Source: Carya illinoinensis
Taxonomy: Eukaryota; Streptophyta; Magnoliopsida; Fagales; Juglandaceae
Direction: 5' to 3'
Length of the DNA: 64,000 nucleotides
Assembly (NCBI RefSeq): GCF_018687715.1
Contig: NC_056752.1
Location: 42,816,501-42,880,500, forward strand
This document shows positions 22,874-35,834 of this stretch, in pieces. The position numbers and the translations under genes were made by a program. Numbering within the stretch: position 1 is the first letter of the stretch; the number at the start of each line of letters is the position of its first letter. The notes beneath the pieces were generated by a model. The model was not told where the DNA came from. It saw nothing but the letters and a program-made list of their open reading frames with translations, and searched no databases.

Positions 22874-23823
22874 GGGGGGTTTCTTTTCCGTTGATTAAGC
22901 TTGAGAAGTTTGATGGCTAGCTCTGCAGGGCAACACCGTGAAACGCAGTTATGATGTGGAAGTATTGCTTTGTCAGTTATAGAATTCAGTCATTGCAGGG
23001 TTGTGTCCAGTCTTTTGGAAAAGCGCCGAACGAAAAGATCTTCTTAGCTATAGTCCAGATTTGAGTAAATAAATAAAGCATTTAGACAACGGATTGATAC
23101 ATTATGGCATAAATACGTATAATTATTTTTTTTAAAATTATAATTTGTTATTAAAAAATTAATTTATTTTTAATTTAATTCTTGTATTTATTTATTTTTT
23201 AAAGTGATTATATTTTACTTTTATACTCGTAATTATAATTATTATTTCTCATCTTACATATAACTAAAGTGGGCAACTCTTATTATTAAAAAAAAATTAT
23301 ATAAATCTTAAATTTATTTATATTTTTTTAAAAAATAGGTATGTAAATTTACATTATATTAAAACTATAAATATCATTTTTCTAAATATACTTATTACTC
23401 TGTCTCTTGCTTGAAATTTTAGGTTCAGATAAGAAATTAATAAACCTTCGACATAATGAGTTGGTCAAGATATTCGGCAAGATATTTCAAAATAGAGAGA
23501 ACGACGTCACTGCTAGCTTTTGTTCTCGGTTCTCCCAAGTATTTATCCTTTTATTGAAAACCTCCAAAACATAGCTATCAAACTGTCCCTACAAATATGC
23601 GTATATATTAATTTCAGACACAGATAGAGTGATCGATCTTTTGCGCACTATAATCGTAGACCACAAATCAAAGATTTCACGAAAAAACAAAAAAAAATAA
23701 TAATATATTAATATATATATAAAGTATATATGGTGTAAGAAATTTGTGTCATGGCTCAAAGAGTCAAGTCTGGCTTGCTGAGTCATGACCCCTCTAGTCT
23801 TTGCCGTCCGTACCTACCCTTAT
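22874..23823. other. Upstream region of dioxygenase copy 2, no further gene
   Basis: AT-rich DNA with a short GC-richer proximal part (about 22880-23040). No convincing TATA box could be placed and no coding sequence is supported. Confidence 0.5.
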
Positions 23824-23825
23824 CC

Positions 23826-24596
23826 AGTGGCGGATGATCCATGCTCATGGGGCCACGGCACCCAAAACTTTTTGAAAATATAAAATGTCTCTTAAATTTT
23901 ACACATAATTTTATTAATAAAAAAATAGCTCTCTCAAATAATTTATCATCTCTATTTACTTTTGCAATTTTTTTTAAATTTTCAATATATCTAAAAATTC
24001 TTTTCTCTAATTTTTTTTATAATTTTAAAATTTTATTTAATTTTTATATATTATTTATTTTTAAAAATGTGACCTCTCTAAAATTAAAATTAAAATAAAG
24101 TTGAAAATAAATAATAAACTTATTAATATGAATCTTAAATTTTTTTTGTTATACAATATGAAGTTTTTTAATATGAAATCTAAAGTATAAATAAAAAAAA
24201 ATTATTTAAGATTGATGATTTATATGAAAAATAGTTTATAATTATATTCTTCTAATTTTTCAATCTCTTTTTAATTTACATAAGAGAAATGATGTTTGTA
24301 GCGTAGGATGTGCAAACACTGCCCACTCCATTTAAAAAATAAGATAAATCAAGGACCCACATTAAAAAAAAAAAAAAAAAAAAAACCCATTTTGTAACAG
24401 TGGGTCTCACTTTTTACTTCAAATAGAGTGTGTAGGACTTGCACATCTCTTAAGATTGTATATAATATTACTCTTTATATAAATGTATCACATAATAAAA
24501 AAGAAAATGCTTAGAGTTTACACACGCTAAGACAATATCAAGCATTACTATTTACATAAATTAGCCTCCACAGCACAATTGCTGATTCTGCCATTG
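23826..24596. mobile_element. hAT-like non-autonomous element, copy A, with a nested MITE
   Basis: The left end reads CAGTGGCGGATGATCCATGC and the right end GCTGATTCTGCCATTG, an imperfect inverted pair of the CAGTGGCGGATC type seen in plant hAT-like non-autonomous elements. The AT-rich interior can be aligned along most of its length with copy B. At about 24285-24455 it is interrupted by a separate foldback element. No coding capacity. Confidence 0.55.
24285..24455. repeat. MITE nested in hAT-like copy A
   Basis: It begins GTAGCGTAGGATGTGCAAAC and ends GTAGGACTTGCACATCTC, partly complementary ends. In the middle are GGACCCACATT, a run of 22 A (24364-24385), and AGTGGGTCTCAC. Copy B lacks this segment, so it inserted after the two copies diverged. 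Confidence 0.55.
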
Positions 24597-24603
24597 TCTT
24601 GAT

Positions 24604-25465
24604 CCAGTAGCAAATCTACATATGGCTTGAGGGTGATGCCTCCTCCAAAATTTTTTCAAAATACAAAATAAATGTTAATTTTATTCATAATTTCCTGTAT
24701 ATAGAAATCACTCCCTCAAAAAGAGTTATAATTTCCTTCTTCTCACGTGCTTTTTAAAATTTTATAAAATTTTCATATAAATAAAAATGTGTCACTCTAA
24801 TTTTTTTCTTATAATCCTTAGATTTTGTATAATTTCTATATATTATCTATTTTTAATGATGTAGCCACACTAAAATTAAATTAAAAATAAGATTAGAAGA
24901 AATAGTAAATTATTAACATTGACTCCAAAGATTTTTATTATACAATATTAAGTTTTTTAATATAGAATTTAAAGTGAAAATATCAACAAAAAAAATCATT
25001 TAAATTGATTATTTATATGAAAAATAGTAGAAATGATTTATTTTCTAAACTTCATTAAGCAATGAAAAATTTATTTAAGGTCTCAATTATAGTATTCTAT
25101 ATTTAATGTAATGTCAAAATAGATAGATTTTACATTAAATTTGATAAATTAGCTTAAATATTAAAATAAAAGATAGCATTCTAAAAGATCACTTGATAGT
25201 TTATACGAAGAAAATAATTTCTAAATATTTCATATTTACGAAAATAATAATAGATAAATATTATTCTATAAAATATTTTCGTAAAAAATCTGAAATAGAC
25301 TTTAAGTTGAGTTTTTAAAATTTTATTTCTACATTATTTGGCAAGTTATTAAAATTTAATTTTATATATGCTTTAAGATTTTGTAATATTTTTTCATTTT
25401 ACATAAACATATCATGTGATAAAAAAAACTGGCCTTGACGAAAATTACTGGTTACACCACTACCT
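24604..25465. mobile_element. hAT-like non-autonomous element, copy B
   Basis: The left end reads CCAGTAGCAAATCTACATAT and the right end ACTGGTTACACCACTAC. The interior aligns with copy A (for example the shared words TATACAATAT, AGTTTTTTAATAT and GATTTATATGAAAAATAG). Only about 8 bp separate it from copy A. Non-coding. Confidence 0.5.
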
Positions 25466-26849
25466 TGATGCCTTCTAGTTCAGAAGAAAAAAGAAAATAA
25501 AAAATAGAAAAATGTTTCCTTTATTATTTAGGCCTCGTTTTTCCTTACGTTGAAATGATAAGAAGTGAATAAAATAATTCAATTTAAAATATTTTATAAA
25601 CTTTTAAGAAATAATAGAAAAAAAAATTAAATTAAATATTATAAAATAAAATATTATTCTAATATAATTATTATTATTAGTTTTATTTTAAGATTTTCAA
25701 AAATTAAATTATTTTTTATATTTGTTTAGAAATAAATCCCATCGCATTACATTTTATTTCCTTTTCAAATATCATTTAAGTAAAAATATTTTCAAATTAA
25801 TTGTTACAACATTTTCAAAATAATTATTATAATTTTTTAAATTCTTAAATAAAAATAATAATTCAATTTTTTAAATAATTAAATAAAAATATTATTAAAA
25901 TATTAAAAAATATCATAATAATATTTTTATTTTATAATTTTTTATTTAATTTAATTTTAAATTTAATAAATAATTAATTCAAACTATTTGAATATTATTT
26001 ATGAACCACCTCGTTATTATTTATAAAAGTAGATAGATTTTTTCTTAAACCAGTTCTCGATTTTGCAATATTGGGTCAGTTTTAGGATTGGTTTAGTTAT
26101 ACAAAATTAAATTATTTCATCTCATATCATCTTTTATAATCATTATAAAATTTTTATATTTTCACATAAAATATAATAAATAATTTAACTATTTCAAATT
26201 TTAAAATAAAAATAATATTATAATAATATTTTATTTTATTTTTAATAAAAAAATCTCATTTTATCGAACTGCAAAATCGAAAGAGACCGAATGGCAAACG
26301 GTGATGCCTGGTGCTCATGCCTTTCCCCCCGGGTGATGTCTGGGCTGAGCCAGGTTGATCTATATTGAGCCCAAGCCCAACTATAATTGAGCTTATTTAT
26401 ACCCATCAAGAAAATAGTCTATATGTACTCAAGGGCCGAATTCTCAGGCCTGTTAATGCCTTTTTTTGGAATTGTTGGGCTGATTGTATCACAAACTCCT
26501 AAATGAATATTGGACGTCGGATGATTGATGTTTCACATAGCTAAATGGTTAGGGCGCCTACAGCGTGAGAGAGTTTTATACTTACCCAAAAAATGTGAGA
26601 GATTAAAAATTTAAATTTTGAAATTCAGAGACCAATCTGCCTATTAAACAAAGTCACATAAACTTTTTTTTTATAAAAAATATTTTAACCACAAATAGAT
26701 TATACAAAAATAAATCAACATATTAATATAGCTTAATATAGTATATTAGATTATATAACTACTTTTATTGTAAAATAGATCTAACGTATTATATTAAATC
26801 ATATTAATTTATAAATTTATTTTATAAAATCTTTTTATAACTATAACAA

Positions 26850-26888
<39 letters not shown>

Positions 26889-27780
26889 TCCTTTAAAAAA
26901 TATATAGAAAAGGAAATTTTCTAGAGAAATGAGATTATATATATATATTTTTTTTATGGTTTTCGAAACAATTGGGTTGATACTTATTCTAGGTGAGTTT
27001 TTTTTCCCTTTCACCTTGAAAAACATATTCTCTTATATTCTTAGACACATCATTTATGAATCAAAAAATTTTTAAAAAATATATTCAAAGATGGATGAGT
27101 AACATCATATCAATACGGTAATAATATAGGACCGTGCCACACCCATCAAGGGTATAGTCCAAGAGATTATTCTAATAATGTCATTTGGCGTTTTTTTAAA
27201 AACATTTATTTTACTCTTAAACATTTTTAAAAAAATTACAACACTATTAAAAAATATTTTCTTAATTACTAAATAAAAAAAATTGAATTGAAAAAATATC
27301 TTGAACAACTCTCGACGACAGTGGCCCAGGCATTTTCCAATATAAAAACACTACTTTGCCACCCCAAGCTAACTGCTCATCAAAAAATATATATTTATTT
27401 AGTGATCAATGAAGTAATTTTTAATAAATTGATGTATTTTTTTTAAATGATTAAAAAATGTGAATTAAAAAATTGAAAAAAAATTAAAAAATTAATTTTA
27501 ACCTGGCGGCAAGGAAGAGCAGCTTCCAATAATATATGGTATTTTCTGTACAACAATGTTTCCAATGTGAAGTAATGAGAGACTCACAGACGACTGGCTA
27601 ATGAAAGGAATGCGACGAGTGTTGTGTTGACAGATAGATAGCTATATGATGTGGGATGCCGACGGCCTTTAGGCCCAACAGAAGGTCCAGCATCCATCCA
27701 TAGAGGTTGAAGCGAATTTTGGGCCCCTAACGGCCCAAACTGTTGCCCATGATGGGAACATATAATTATTATTTCACTAA
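25466..27780. other. Repeat-rich intergenic DNA
   Basis: It contains two MITE-like stretches of the GGCCTCGTTT/CATCTCATATCATC type (about 25529-25760 and 26085-26290) and one of the 10022-type (about 26660-26840). It also has a (TA)n run at about 26853-26882 and AT-rich repeats with ACTAAATAAA words near 27170-27300 and 27395-27510. No supported gene. Confidence 0.55.
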
Positions 27781-29121
27781 GAGCATTCACATTAGTCGAT
27801 GTATATGCAAAGTCATTTTTGCATAATATTAGCATAAATTGAGCTGTATTGGATTCTCTATCTGTAAAAATTTAGCTAACTATAAACAATATATTTACAA
27901 TTTTTCATATATACTATTTACTCTCCAAATTATATTTTAATCTTTATTTCTCTCTCCTCCCACACTCTCTCTCCCCGACCCCCCCAACAGGATTATTCTT
28001 TCTGTAGCTCTCTCCACACGATTTCCTCTTCTCTGAATCTCCCTCTCTCGACCCAAACAACCCCACTTGAAAGATCAAAATCCATGCACCTCTCTCTCAC
28101 AATAGTTGTCAACGGAGCTTGTGACTGCTTTGAGAATCATCACGGTTGCATTTTCTATTGCCTCTGCTATTTCAAGTATGATTTCTCCTTTTCTCTTCAT
28201 GATTTCGGTTAGAGTTTTAGATTAGTGAAAGTGTTTTTCTGTTTTTCTGTTGCCATTTCTTCTTTTCATATTGTTCTTGGTTTTATATTAGGGTTTCTTC
28301 ATTTTAGATCTAATGGAATCAATTTTTTGTTCTTGTCGAATTGTGTTTTGTCTAGGAAATCACTGAAAATGGGTCTCTTTGTTTAAATATATTATCAAAT
28401 AAATTTGTGTAAAATTTGTGAGATTAACATATTTGTGAGAACCAACGAGAGCATTTGAGATTCATCAGAATGCTTCATCAAAGATCTATAATAAGCTGTA
28501 CTCTGTACACTTATCATAATATATAACAAATGAACAGATCTTAATATATAGGGGAAAAAAAGCATCCATAAAAATAGATTTGATCTTGATGGGGAAAGAA
28601 AGTCTGACATAGCATATAGTTCCGAAATCACAACAAAAAAAGCATCCACTGGAGTTAGATAAACAGATATTTGGAGTATCTCAATTGTAAACAGATATTT
28701 AAACTATGCCTAAAGTATCCATTGAATTTAATTGAAATCTAAACTATTGACATGCACAAAAGTTTAATACTTGTACATCACCAACAGTGGATAAATGCTT
28801 TCATACTAAGGATTAACATGTTTGGAGTTAGATAAATATGTTTGGAATCTTGTGGATTAACATGTTTGTATTTTTATCCTGTTTTAATTGCATATAGATA
28901 AATCTGCACATCATCATTAAACTCATAAAAATTGCATTTAGATAAATCTGTACACCATCTTAAAAACTACATAATCTGAATTTTGTAAACATGTTGGCCT
29001 TGCTTTACCTCAAAACATGTACTAGGTATGAGTTTAATGATTTTTTTTAAACATGTTGGCCCTATTTTGCTTAATATGTGATATTTTAGTAACATTTTGT
29101 CCTTCAATATTTTGTTGAAGG

Positions 29122-30051
29122 ATGAACACTTTAATTAATGAAGATCCATTCATCACCACATTGTTGGAAAGTGGTGAGGGTGGTATAAACAACCCTACTA
29201 TGGATATTGCTTTCGTTGATGTCCAAGCGACACAGCCTCAACGAGAAAAAATGGCACCTAAACATAAATTCTAGCGGGGTGCGTCATTTACTATTGAGGA
29301 ATATACTCTCCTCATTTTAACTTAGCTTAACGTTAGTATAGATTTCATACGAAGGACTGGCCAAACCTCCACACAATTGTGAAGTAGAATTTATGATTAC
29401 TACTACGCTTATAAAAAAACCTAACAGTCAAGAACGATCTGTACCTTCTTTGACCAATCGGTGGTCAACCATTTGTATCAATAAATTTTTTGGTTCTATG
29501 ACCTAAGTTGAAGGAATGCATCCAAGCGGTGCAACCGAGCTAGACAATGTATAGCTGTTTAAAAATTGTTATTGTTCTAATTATTTCATATTTGTCCTAC
29601 TTATTGTTTCACTATTTTGTAGATTGACAAAGCAAAAATTTTGTACTGAGAGACCCTAAAAACCAATTTCACCTAAGATCATTGTTGGAATCTTTTAAAG
29701 AATCAATTGAAATGACAAACATACATGGAGACTATAAGAAGAAGAGACAATGTCTCACGTTCAGGTAGTACTCCAAACTCAATACAATTAGGGGACCCAA
29801 TGGAAAATATGTCCGTGGAGTGTGAGAGACCTTCGGGGAAAATAGTGGAAGAAGAAAGGAAAAAAAAAAAAAGTAAGAAAAGAGAAGATAAAGAATTTAG
29901 CGACGCCTTAAGGGAAATGACAGATGATAGGAAGATTCTATTGTTGGAGAGAAAAGAATCAATAGTGAGGTTATAAAATTGCAATTCTGAGTTATTGGTT
30001 ATTAAGAAGAAAAATGTTGAAATCGAAATTAAGGCTCAAGAAGAAAGATAT
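29122..30051 (+). pseudogene. Harbinger ORF1 (Myb/NAM-like DNA-binding protein), 5' part, broken
   Basis: The ATG at 29122 starts MNTLINEDPFITTLLESGEG. After a stop at about 29272 the Myb-like region is readable across stops (FTIEEYTLLILT, SIDFIRRTGQTSTQL, SRIYDYYYAYKKT, EGMHPSGATE in damaged form). A lysine/glutamate-rich segment follows at about 29725-29976 (SGKIVEEERKKKKSKK). This order matches the ORF1 protein of plant PIF/Harbinger elements, which binds the element ends and helps the transposase enter the nucleus. At least five stops and frameshifts are present. The sequence is cut at 30051 by an LTR retrotransposon and resumes at 34997. Confidence 0.78.
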
Positions 30052-31025
30052 TGTTGAACCCAAGGTTTCAAACTTTGTGTAATTATATATCTACACATGG
30101 ATTTTGATTATAACAAATGAATTCAAAAAACAAAGAAATCTCAAACTCAAGTTGTCTACATAATGGAGTCAAGCACATCAAGGAAACAAACATGAGCAAG
30201 AAGGGAACAAGTTCACATTAAAGTCATATAGTAATGTTGTAAATCTCTTAAAAATTTGAAATTAGGATTAAGGCTCAAAATTAATATTTTATCATAAAGC
30301 ATTAAAATACATTTTCCACATGTGCATGAATACTTTGAAAATTTTGAAAGATAATTTATTGTCATCTTTTACATGTGCATGCCTTGATTAAAAGTTTGAA
30401 CTTTGAAAATATCAAAGATGATTGATTGTCATCTTTCACATGTGCATGTTTTATTTGAATATTTTTAAAAGTGATTGATACTTTTTTTGACTTATGCAAA
30501 AGGTAGATGTTTTTGTTTGAAATATTTGAAAAGTAAAGTGTGCTCTTTTTGTCATATGCAAAAAGTAAAAAGATTAGGTTTGAAAAATTTGAAAAGTAAA
30601 GTGTACTCATTTTGTCACATGCAAAAAATAAAAGATTAGGTTTGAAATATTTGAAAAGTAAAGTGTGCTCCTTTTGTCATATGCTAAAAGTAAAATATTA
30701 GGTTTGAAGTTTTTAAAAAATGAATGATGTTGTTTTTTACAATTGAAAAAGAAGAATCTTTTATTTAAATTTCTTGAAAAAGTTAATGATATTGTCTTTG
30801 ACATGTGAATCTTTTTAAATTTGAATATGAAATCTCATATGCCTATAAATAGATCATTTGAGAGTTTCACATTCACAACACTAAAAGCATACAACATTCA
30901 TTCAAAACTTTTATTATCTCTTCTCTAAGATTGAGCCTTAATTCTTGTTCATTTTGAGAGATATAGTTTGCACTATATTGTTCTTATTTCACTCATTGAT
31001 GAGTGTTTTCTGATAACCTACCCAC
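30052..31025 (+). repeat. 5' LTR, truncated at its 3' side
   Basis: It aligns with 33675-34596 of the 3' LTR, with a few indels. In the first ~185 bases I count about 18 differences by eye, mostly C/T and G/A transitions, implying an old insertion with methylation-driven decay. It stops at ACCCAC, after which pol coding sequence begins; the last ~400 bp of the LTR are absent. Confidence 0.85.
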
Positions 31026-31026
31026 G

Positions 31027-32623
31027 AGGTGTAAATACTCGATCATCTCTTAGAAATATTTGCAATCATATTGCTTTTTATCTCAGATTGAACCCAAAAA
31101 TATTGATGACGCACTTCTTGATGAATTTTGGATTCTAACTATGCAAGAAGAGTTGAATTAATTTGAAAAAAATGATGTTTGGACACTTGATCTTAGACCC
31201 AAAAATCATACTATTATTGGAACAAAATATGTTTTTAGAAACAAGAAAGATGAGTCCGGAGTCATTACTGGAAATAAGGCTCGACTTATAACCCAAGGTT
31301 TTAATCAAGAAGAATGAATCAATTATGATGAGACATATGCACCAGTCGCAAGATTAGAAGTTATTCGAATGCTACTTACATATGCTTGTTATAAATATTT
31401 CAAACTTTTTTAAATGAATGTTAAAAGTGATTTCTTAAATGGTTTTATAAATGAAGAGGTATATGTTGAGCAACCTCTAGGTTTTGAAAACCATATTTCC
31501 CCAAATCATGTTTTCAAATTTACAAAAGCACTATATAGACTCAAATAAGCTCCTAGAGCTTGGTACAAGAGACTCAGCGGTTTCTTGATTGAAAAAGATT
31601 TTTCAAGAGGAAAAATCGATAACTCTTTTCATTAAATATGAAAATGACGATATTCATTTGATTCAGATTTATGTTGATAATATAATATTCAGTGCTACTC
31701 ATGAAAATATGTGCCAAGTTTTTGCTAAGACTATGTAGAAAGAATTTGAAATGAGCATGATGGGAGAACTTACATTCTTTCTCGGATTGCAAATTAAGCA
31801 AGCAAAAAGTGGGAAATTCATCAATCAATCAAAATATATTAAAGGATTGCTGAAGAAGTTTGGGATAGAAGGTGCTAAGGAAATTGAAACACCAATAAGC
31901 ACATCAACTAAACTTGATAAAGATGAAACTGGTAAATCAGTTGATTCGAAAGTATATCGAGATATGATTAGTAACTTATTATATTTGACAGCCAGTAGAC
32001 CAGATATTATGTTTAGTGTGTGCTTGTGTGCACGCTTTCAATCATCTCCAAAAGAATTACATTTAATTGCAGTTAAGCACATCCTTAGATATCTTAGTGA
32101 TACAATTAACCTAGGGTTATGGTACCTTATGTACACATCTTTCAATCTAATCAGCAACACAGATGCTGATTATGCTGATTGTAGAATAGATCGAAAAAGC
32201 GCTAGTGGAGCATGTAATTTCTTAAATCATGCACTAGTTTACTGGTTTAGTAAAAAATAAAATTTTGTTGCACTATCTACTGTTGAGGTAGAACATGTTG
32301 TTACGGGTAGTTGTTGTACTCAAGTTCTCTACATGAAGCAACAACTTGAAGATTTTAAACTCATGTATAATCACATTTCAATCAAATGTGATAATACAAG
32401 TACTATAAATCTTTCAAAAAATCCAATACAACATTCTAGAACTAAGCATATTGAAATAAGATATCATTTTCCTCGAGATCATGTGCAGAAAGGCAATATA
32501 GTACTAGAGTTCACAAACACACACGATCAGTTAGCAGATATTTTCACAAAACCTTTACCAGCAGATAGATTATGTATGATCAAAAGAGAAATAGATATGA
32601 TGCATGTTATGAATATCTCTTAA
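31027..32623 (+). pseudogene. Copia reverse transcriptase and RNase H, broken
   Basis: Coding resumes abruptly with RGVNTRSSLRNICNHIAFLS, then the RVT_2 domain (EPKNIDDALLDEFWILTMQEE, TYAPVARLEVIRMLL). Several stops follow, for example after GFNQEE. The catalytic YVDD box is changed to YVDN (about 31670-31682). From 31751 a longer open stretch covers the connection region and RNase H: FFLGLQIKQAKSGKF, YLTASRPDIMFSVC, then HIEIRYHF and QLADIFTKPLP to the stop at 32621-32623. Gag, protease and integrase are absent, so the copy cannot move by itself. Confidence 0.92.
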
Positions 32624-33310
32624 AAGATAGACCATAGTCAATAAAAATAGAGATAGATTTTTTAAATACTTTAACATAAACTTGAGATTCTTAACCTCAT
32701 GTTTGAGACGCTCATTCTCTTCATACAATATCATGGCATTCTTATCCATGAGAACCGGCAAGCGAAATGAAGAATTTAATAAAAATTTCAACTATTTGTT
32801 CTTCTGCTGAATGATTCCTTCCATTGTGTGAGACTATTGAATAATTCATTGAAGTACAACAAATTGTTCTTTGAGCATTTCAACTTCATGATTTCTGACT
32901 TGTAGCCGCTAGAAAAAAGCAACAATAGAGGAAGAGTAGCGAGTCCCAAGACTTACCAAGTCATAGATAGCATCGAAATCTGACTTATTAGCTAAATTAT
33001 TATTTTTTTGCTGCAACATGGCATCAATGGTAACTGCAGAAAAGACATGAGGTTGAGGTGCAGAATGCCTCATGGATGGATCTAGAAAAATATTAGAAGA
33101 ATAAGCCATTGAGAAAAGAATAGAAAGCTTAAAGCGAGAATGTTGAAGGAATGCAGATAAGTTATAGAGATGGGAAGAAAACTTGATGCAGATTGGATGA
33201 ACTTTAAGATTGATTTTATAGAGAATAGAGATAGCATAAAGAACAAGATGAGCTATCATCCAAGTCAAAGAGCAATGTGATTTTTTTTTACCGATCGGTG
33301 AAAATGACAT
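32570..33310 (-). pseudogene. Antisense ORF between pol and the 3' LTR of the Copia element
   Basis: On the strand opposite to pol, 33107-32909 reads MAYSSNIFLDPSMRHSAPQP and on to YDLVSLGTRYSSSIVAFF. It then continues after stops as QVRNHEVEMLKEQFVVLQ and a heptad-rich segment near 32791-32650 (YEENERLKHEVKNLKF). The protein character, a short N-terminal module plus coiled coil, is preserved despite stops, suggesting a once-real gene rather than chance. I recall similar antisense frames in plant Copia elements but cannot name a domain. Confidence 0.5.
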
Positions 33311-33674
33311 TTTTTTAGAAACTTAGAGCCTTCAATTTCGTTTGTCAACAACATCAGGTGATTTTTTCAAATCTCCAGCCACACTTGTCTGATCACGGAC
33401 GAATCTATTTTTTCAACTATCTACAGTTTCTACTAACGCATCGTTTTCTTTAGTCCATTTACTTGCTGCGGATCCTTTTTAATGATGCCAAAATGGGGAG
33501 AAGTGTTAGACTAGAACATTAACATTGTTTAAATTGCTAAACTTGTTATATATGCTTAGAATTATATTTATACTTTTGCTTGAAAAAGTAACGCACATTC
33601 TCAGAGGGAGATTAAGTATTAATACAGGCTTCAGGTTCTATCAAGTATTTGTCATCATCAAAAAAATGGAGATT

Positions 33675-34996
33675 GTTGAACCCAAGGTTTCAAATTTTGT
33701 GTAATTATATATCTACACATGGATTTTGATGATAACAAATAAATTCAAAGAATAAAGAAGTCTCAAACTCAAGTTGTTTATATAATGGAGTCAAGTACAT
33801 CAGGAAAACAAGTATGAGCAAGAAGGGAACAAGTTTATATTAAAGTCGTAGAGTAATGTTGTAAATCTCTTAAAAATTTAAAATTAGGATTAAGGCTCAA
33901 AATTAATATTTTATCATAAAATATTAAAATACATTTTCCACATGTGCATGAATATTTTGAAAATTAAATTTGAAAATTTTGAAAGATGATTGATTGTCAT
34001 CTTTTACATGTGTATGCCTTGATTAAATGTTTGAACTTTGAAAATATTAAAGATGATTGATTGTCATCTTTTACATGTGCATGTTTTATTTGAATATTTT
34101 CAAAAGTGATTGATATTTTTTTTGATTTATGCAAAAGGTAGATATTTTTGTTTGAAATATTTGAAAAGTAAAGTGTGTTCTTTTTGTCATATGCAAAAAG
34201 TAAAAAAATTAGGTTTGAAAAAATTAAAAAATAAAGTGTGCTCATTTTGTCATATGCCAAAAGTAAAAGATTAGGTTTGAAGTTTTTGAAAAATGAATGA
34301 TGTTGTCTTTGACAATTGAAAAATAACATTTTATTTGAATTTTTTGAAAAAGTGAATAATGTTGTCTTTGACATGTGAATCTTTTTAAATTTGAATATGA
34401 CATCTCATATGCCTATAAATAGATCATTTGAGAATTTCATATTCACAACACCAAGAGCATATAACATTCATTCGAAATTTTCATTCTCTCTTCTCTAAGC
34501 ATTGAACCTTAATTCTTGTTCATTTTTAGAGATATAGTTTGCGCTATATTATTCTTATTCCACTCATTGAGGAGTGTTTTCTGATAACCTACCCACTGTC
34601 AGCTCTTGTATCAGTAAAAGAGTGTGTATAACCCTTGTGCGTGTAGAAAATGTTCTACATAGGGAATAGTTGAATCACCACGTGTAAGGTGATTGTAAGT
34701 GTAGAGGGTGTTTTACACGGATTCTTTGTAGCGGTGTTGTTCAAAGGTGTAATAGGTTTCTATCTCCACTTGAAAGAAATTGAATAGTGAATTTGGAAAT
34801 TCTCAAGGGGTAGATTGAGGCGAGGACGTAGGCAGTGGGGCCGAACCTCGTTAAGATATTGAGTTTGCTTCTCTCTTACCCTTACTCTTTATATTTATTA
34901 CTATTTCATATTTTGTTTATATTTTATATTGTATATTTGATTTATAATTGTTATTTTTTTAATACAACTCAATTGACCCCCCTCTTGTGTTAGTCA
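33675..34996 (+). repeat. 3' LTR of the Copia element
   Basis: It begins TGTTGAACCC and ends ...GTTAGTCA. It contains CCTATAAATAGATC (about 34411), a TATA box that would drive the retrotransposon transcript, and AT-rich decayed tandem-like segments (about 34080-34370) around the word TTGAAAAGTAAAGTGTG. Confidence 0.85.
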
Positions 34997-35145
34997 TATG
35001 GGCAACAGATCTATAATGTTAGCTGAAAAGAAGAGGAAAAATGATATGAAAATTATGAAATTTGATATTGATTCCATGAATTATGTGCACAAGAGTATTT
35101 CCATAATCTTAAAATGGAAATTATTGAGGAACAAAGAAATAAGGT
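34997..35145 (+). pseudogene. Harbinger ORF1, 3' part beyond the retrotransposon
   Basis: Directly after the 3' LTR the frames read MKIMKFDIDSMNYVHK and then HNLKMEIIEEQRNK one frame over, the expected C-terminal end of Harbinger ORF1. This shows that the LTR retrotransposon landed inside the ORF. Confidence 0.65.
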
Positions 35146-35834
35146 CATATCTTGTACATAGTTGTATGCTTTGTTTTGTACAATTTTTGATATATATATA
35201 GATATATTTTTTTTGCTGTGGTGATATGTTTTGGATATTTATGTACTGCTAGTAGCTATGAACACCAAACCTGTTTTTGTACCTCTATATGGGCCTTTAT
35301 TTTGTTGGTAGTTGGTGATGAGTGAGAATATTTTGTTAGGTGAATTTTGTTGTTGGTGAAATATTGTTGTACTACTTGCTGGTGCTAGAGCCATTGGAGG
35401 ACTTGTTGGTGGTTGCTGTTTTCTGATTGCTGAATTTGTTGGTTGCTGCTAATCTGAATTTGTATCAAAATCAACTTTTTCGAACTTGTATTAAGTCGAT
35501 TTTAATACATAAAATTAGTCACATGTAAGTTCTGAAATTGATATTAGTCACATGTAAGTTCTGAAGTTGATATTAGTCTCATGTAAGTTTTGAGTACATG
35601 TTAATATGTGTTGTTTATGAGCATATGAGAATCATTTTTGGTGTATATCAGATTGGTGGGAAAGATTCACGTAGGTCGTGATCTATGGCTGTAACATATT
35701 GTTTTCATTTTCTGAAAGCTTGATTGATATTCATTAAATTTGATGAATTTTATTATATATAGAATTGGTAAATTTGGATGCATGAAATTGCTATTTGAAT
35801 GTATGAAATTTCATTCTACAGGTTCGGTGGCGTA

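Larger units (their letters stand above)
30052..34996 (+). mobile_element. Copia LTR retrotransposon (Sirevirus-like), internally deleted
   Basis: The two LTRs begin TGTTGAACCCAAGGTTTCAA at 30052 and 33675. The 3' LTR runs to about 34996 (1.32 kb). The 5' LTR follows it only to about 31025. The interior holds reverse transcriptase and RNase H but no gag, protease or integrase. A purine tract (AAAAAAATGGAGAT) precedes the 3' LTR, and GATGCCAAAATGGGGAGAAG near 33484 resembles the spacer of Sirevirus-type Copia elements. ATAT before the 5' LTR and ATAT overlapping the 3' end suggest a short target duplication. Confidence 0.88.

Noticed and set aside
29703..29984. Minus-strand serine/leucine-rich open frame
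   Set aside because: It is the complement of the lysine/glutamate-rich part of Harbinger ORF1.
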